Shown piece after piece: positions 6,503 to 7,456 of a stretch of 7,456 nt of DNA. Made by a program: the position numbers and the translations under genes. Position 1 is the stretch's first letter; each line of letters opens with the position of its first letter. Under the pieces are notes generated by a model, which saw only the letters and a list, made by a program, of their open reading frames with translations, did not search any database and was not told where the DNA came from. The DNA is from Verrucomicrobiia bacterium (GTDB lineage: Bacteria; Verrucomicrobiota; Verrucomicrobiia; CAIQCK01). The stretch is from contig JAOACV010000107.1 of the NCBI GenBank assembly GCA_026417675.1, positions 1 through 7,456 of the forward strand, given 5' to 3'.

Positions 6503-6509
6503 GGCTAGT

Positions 6510-6515
6510 CTCCTT
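6510..6515 (-). promoter_or_regulatory. Strong ribosome-binding site that fixes the TTG start
   Basis: On the minus strand AAGGAG ends 7 nt before the TTG at 6502-6500, an ideal Shine-Dalgarno sequence and spacing. It is by far the best such site in the window and supports the TTG start of the exported aldo/keto reductase over later candidates. Confidence 0.85.
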
Positions 6516-6552
6516 ATGATTCTGTGTTCAGCCTCATATCCGCGTCGCGCAG

Positions 6553-6579
6553 AGTATAACGCCGCCGCCTCGCGAACAA
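6553..6579 (-). promoter_or_regulatory. Possible promoter of the minus-strand operon
   Basis: On the minus strand TATACT (6558-6553) matches the -10 consensus at five of six positions. TTGTTC (6579-6574) upstream at 15-nt spacing is only a half-match to the -35 box. Transcription would start near 6545, giving a leader of about 43 nt before the TTG start. The -10 is reasonable for GC-rich DNA, but the -35 and the spacing are weak. Confidence 0.3.
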
Positions 6580-6807
6580 GCCGGAAGCCTCAACCGGCCG
6601 GCAGCGCTCGGGGCGGACCGGGTTTTGCGTGCAGCGCGACAGTAGGCTGGCCGGAGGGATGCGCGTCGCCATAGCCCCACACGGCGCAGTCGGAGAAACC
6701 CAAGAGTGTGGAGTTCATGAGTCCCGAGCTAAACCCTCAGCCTGCGCCGAGTCAAAGCGCGTGTTGACCTCGCGCCGGTTTTGGGGCCAACTAAGCGGGA
6801 ACTCACC
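6580..6807. other. Divergent intergenic region
   Basis: This is the remainder of the 305-nt spacer between the divergently read aldo/keto reductase and Gfo/Idh/MocA genes. I see no convincing gene. It holds an 8-bp inverted repeat, CGGCGCAG at 6682-6689 and CTGCGCCG at 6742-6749; a 16-residue open frame starting at ATG 6717 (TGA at 6765-6767) with Pro/Gln/Ser-rich content; and a -35-like TTGACC at 6764-6769 pointing toward the + strand gene but without a good -10 at normal spacing. Regulatory sequences for both flanking genes are expected here. Confidence 0.4.
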
Positions 6808-7456
6808 ATGAGCGACGCCATCCTTATCGTTGGCTGCGGCAGCATCGGCGAGCGGCATCTGCGGTGTTTCCAGCGCACCGGACGCGCGAATGTCGCTGCG
6901 TGCGATGCCAACACGACGCTGCTCCAGCGTGTCGCGCAGCAATACGGCGTCGCCAGCTTCAGCGACTTCGACGCCGCGCTCGCCGCGCGCCGCTACGACG
7001 GCATTGTGATCTGCACCCCGGCCCACACGCATGTCGGCCTCGCGCTCGCCGCGCTGCAACACGGTGCGGCGGTATTCATCGAGAAGCCGTTGAGCACCAA
7101 CCTCGAGAAGATGGACGAGCTGCTTGAGGCCGCGGCGAAATTAGGCCGGTTCACAGCGGTGGCGTATGTCTATCACCTCATGCCGTGGGTGTTCGGTGCT
7201 CGGGAGTTTCTGCGCGGCGGCGAACTTGGCAGGCCGCTTCACGTGACCGTCGGGGCGGGCCAGCTCTTCCCGACGTTCCGGCCGGCGTATCGCGAAATCT
7301 ACTACACGCGGCACGAAACCGGCGGCGGGGCGATTCAGGACGCGCTGACGCACATCGCCAACGCCGTCGAGTGGCTCGTCGGCCCGACGACGCGGTTGTT
7401 TTGCGATGCGGCACATCAGGCGCTCGAAGGCGTGACCGTTGAAGACACGGTGAATG
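6808..7456 (+). CDS. Gfo/Idh/MocA-family NAD(P)-dependent oxidoreductase, 3' end beyond the window
   Basis: The reading frame is open from ATG 6808 to the window edge, giving the first 216 residues. The N-terminus is a Rossmann fold, ILIVGCGSIGERHLR, with the dinucleotide-binding glycines Gly9, Gly11 and Gly14. The family motif EKP is at 92-94 after ICTPAHTHVG (68-77); its Lys93 is the usual catalytic lysine. The C-terminal substrate domain begins after about residue 120 and contains GGGAIQDALTHIANAVEWL (172-190), where Asp178 and His182 fit the family's DxxxH active-site motif. Members oxidise or reduce sugars, inositols and nucleotide sugars; GCGSIGxRH N-termini are often seen near surface-polysaccharide genes. 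The exact substrate cannot be told from this part. The only ribosome-binding site is a weak GCGGGA ending 7 nt before the ATG. There is no signal peptide, so it is cytosolic. It is transcribed divergently from the four-gene operon. Confidence 0.93.
   Translation, partial: MSDAILIVGCGSIGERHLRCFQRTGRANVAACDANTTLLQRVAQQYGVASFSDFDAALAARRYDGIVICTPAHTHVGLALAALQHGAAVFIEKPLSTNLEKMDELLEAAAKLGRFTAVAYVYHLMPWVFGAREFLRGGELGRPLHVTVGAGQLFPTFRPAYREIYYTRHETGGGAIQDALTHIANAVEWLVGPTTRLFCDAAHQALEGVTVEDTVN

Noticed and set aside
5912..6508. A 198-codon + strand frame opposite the aldo/keto reductase
   Set aside because: Antisense shadow. The minus strand carries the Tat signal, barrel motifs and a strong ribosome-binding site.
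6764..6794. Promoter for the Gfo/Idh/MocA gene built on TTGACC
   Set aside because: No acceptable -10 hexamer lies at 16-19 nt spacing (CCAACT and AACTAA are poor), so it is noted only as a -35-like element.
6715..7416. Several minus-strand and off-frame + strand open frames over the right-hand end
   Set aside because: They are shadows of the Gfo/Idh/MocA frame starting at 6808, which has Rossmann, EKP and DxxxH motifs in one continuous frame to the window edge.

Overview
The window is high-GC, densely packed bacterial chromosome with conventional spacing, some non-ATG starts (GTG, TTG) and a twin-arginine signal. The combination of a two-domain GlnE, a rhomboid protease with a charged C-terminal tail, a Tat-exported Fe-S aldo/keto reductase and a Gfo/Idh/MocA oxidoreductase suggests a Verrucomicrobiota-type soil or freshwater bacterium. 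That assignment rests on gene content and general recall only, and no rRNA or other phylogenetic marker is present.

Layout. Positions 1-82 probably carry the charged C-terminal tail of a gene that begins before the window. Positions 83-249 are a non-coding leader holding a wide-spaced perfect inverted repeat and a consensus -35 box. Next, on the + strand, is rnc (250-987, ribonuclease III). It converges on a minus-strand block of four genes that reads from about 6550 down to 1031: Tat/Fe-S aldo/keto reductase, small cyclophilin-like protein, rhomboid protease, glnE. The junctions are a 13-nt gap, a 4-nt ATGA overlap and a directly abutting TAG/ATG, so the four are almost certainly one transcription unit with translational coupling. 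A 305-nt divergent intergenic region (6503-6807) separates it from a + strand Gfo/Idh/MocA oxidoreductase that runs off the right edge.

Function. GlnE adjusts glutamine synthetase activity to nitrogen status and RNase III processes double-stranded RNA; both are housekeeping. The genes co-transcribed with glnE are a membrane protease, a putative small-ligand-binding fold and an exported two-[4Fe-4S] oxidoreductase. They have no obvious metabolic link to nitrogen control, so the operon may be a matter of convenience or an unstudied association. No mobile element, CRISPR array, tRNA or rRNA was found. The points most worth a second look are the structured leader upstream of rnc, the apparent loss of two catalytic-tetrad residues in the aldo/keto reductase, and an 8-bp hairpin just ahead of the coupled glnE start. 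Nothing here amounts to a clearly new multi-gene system.
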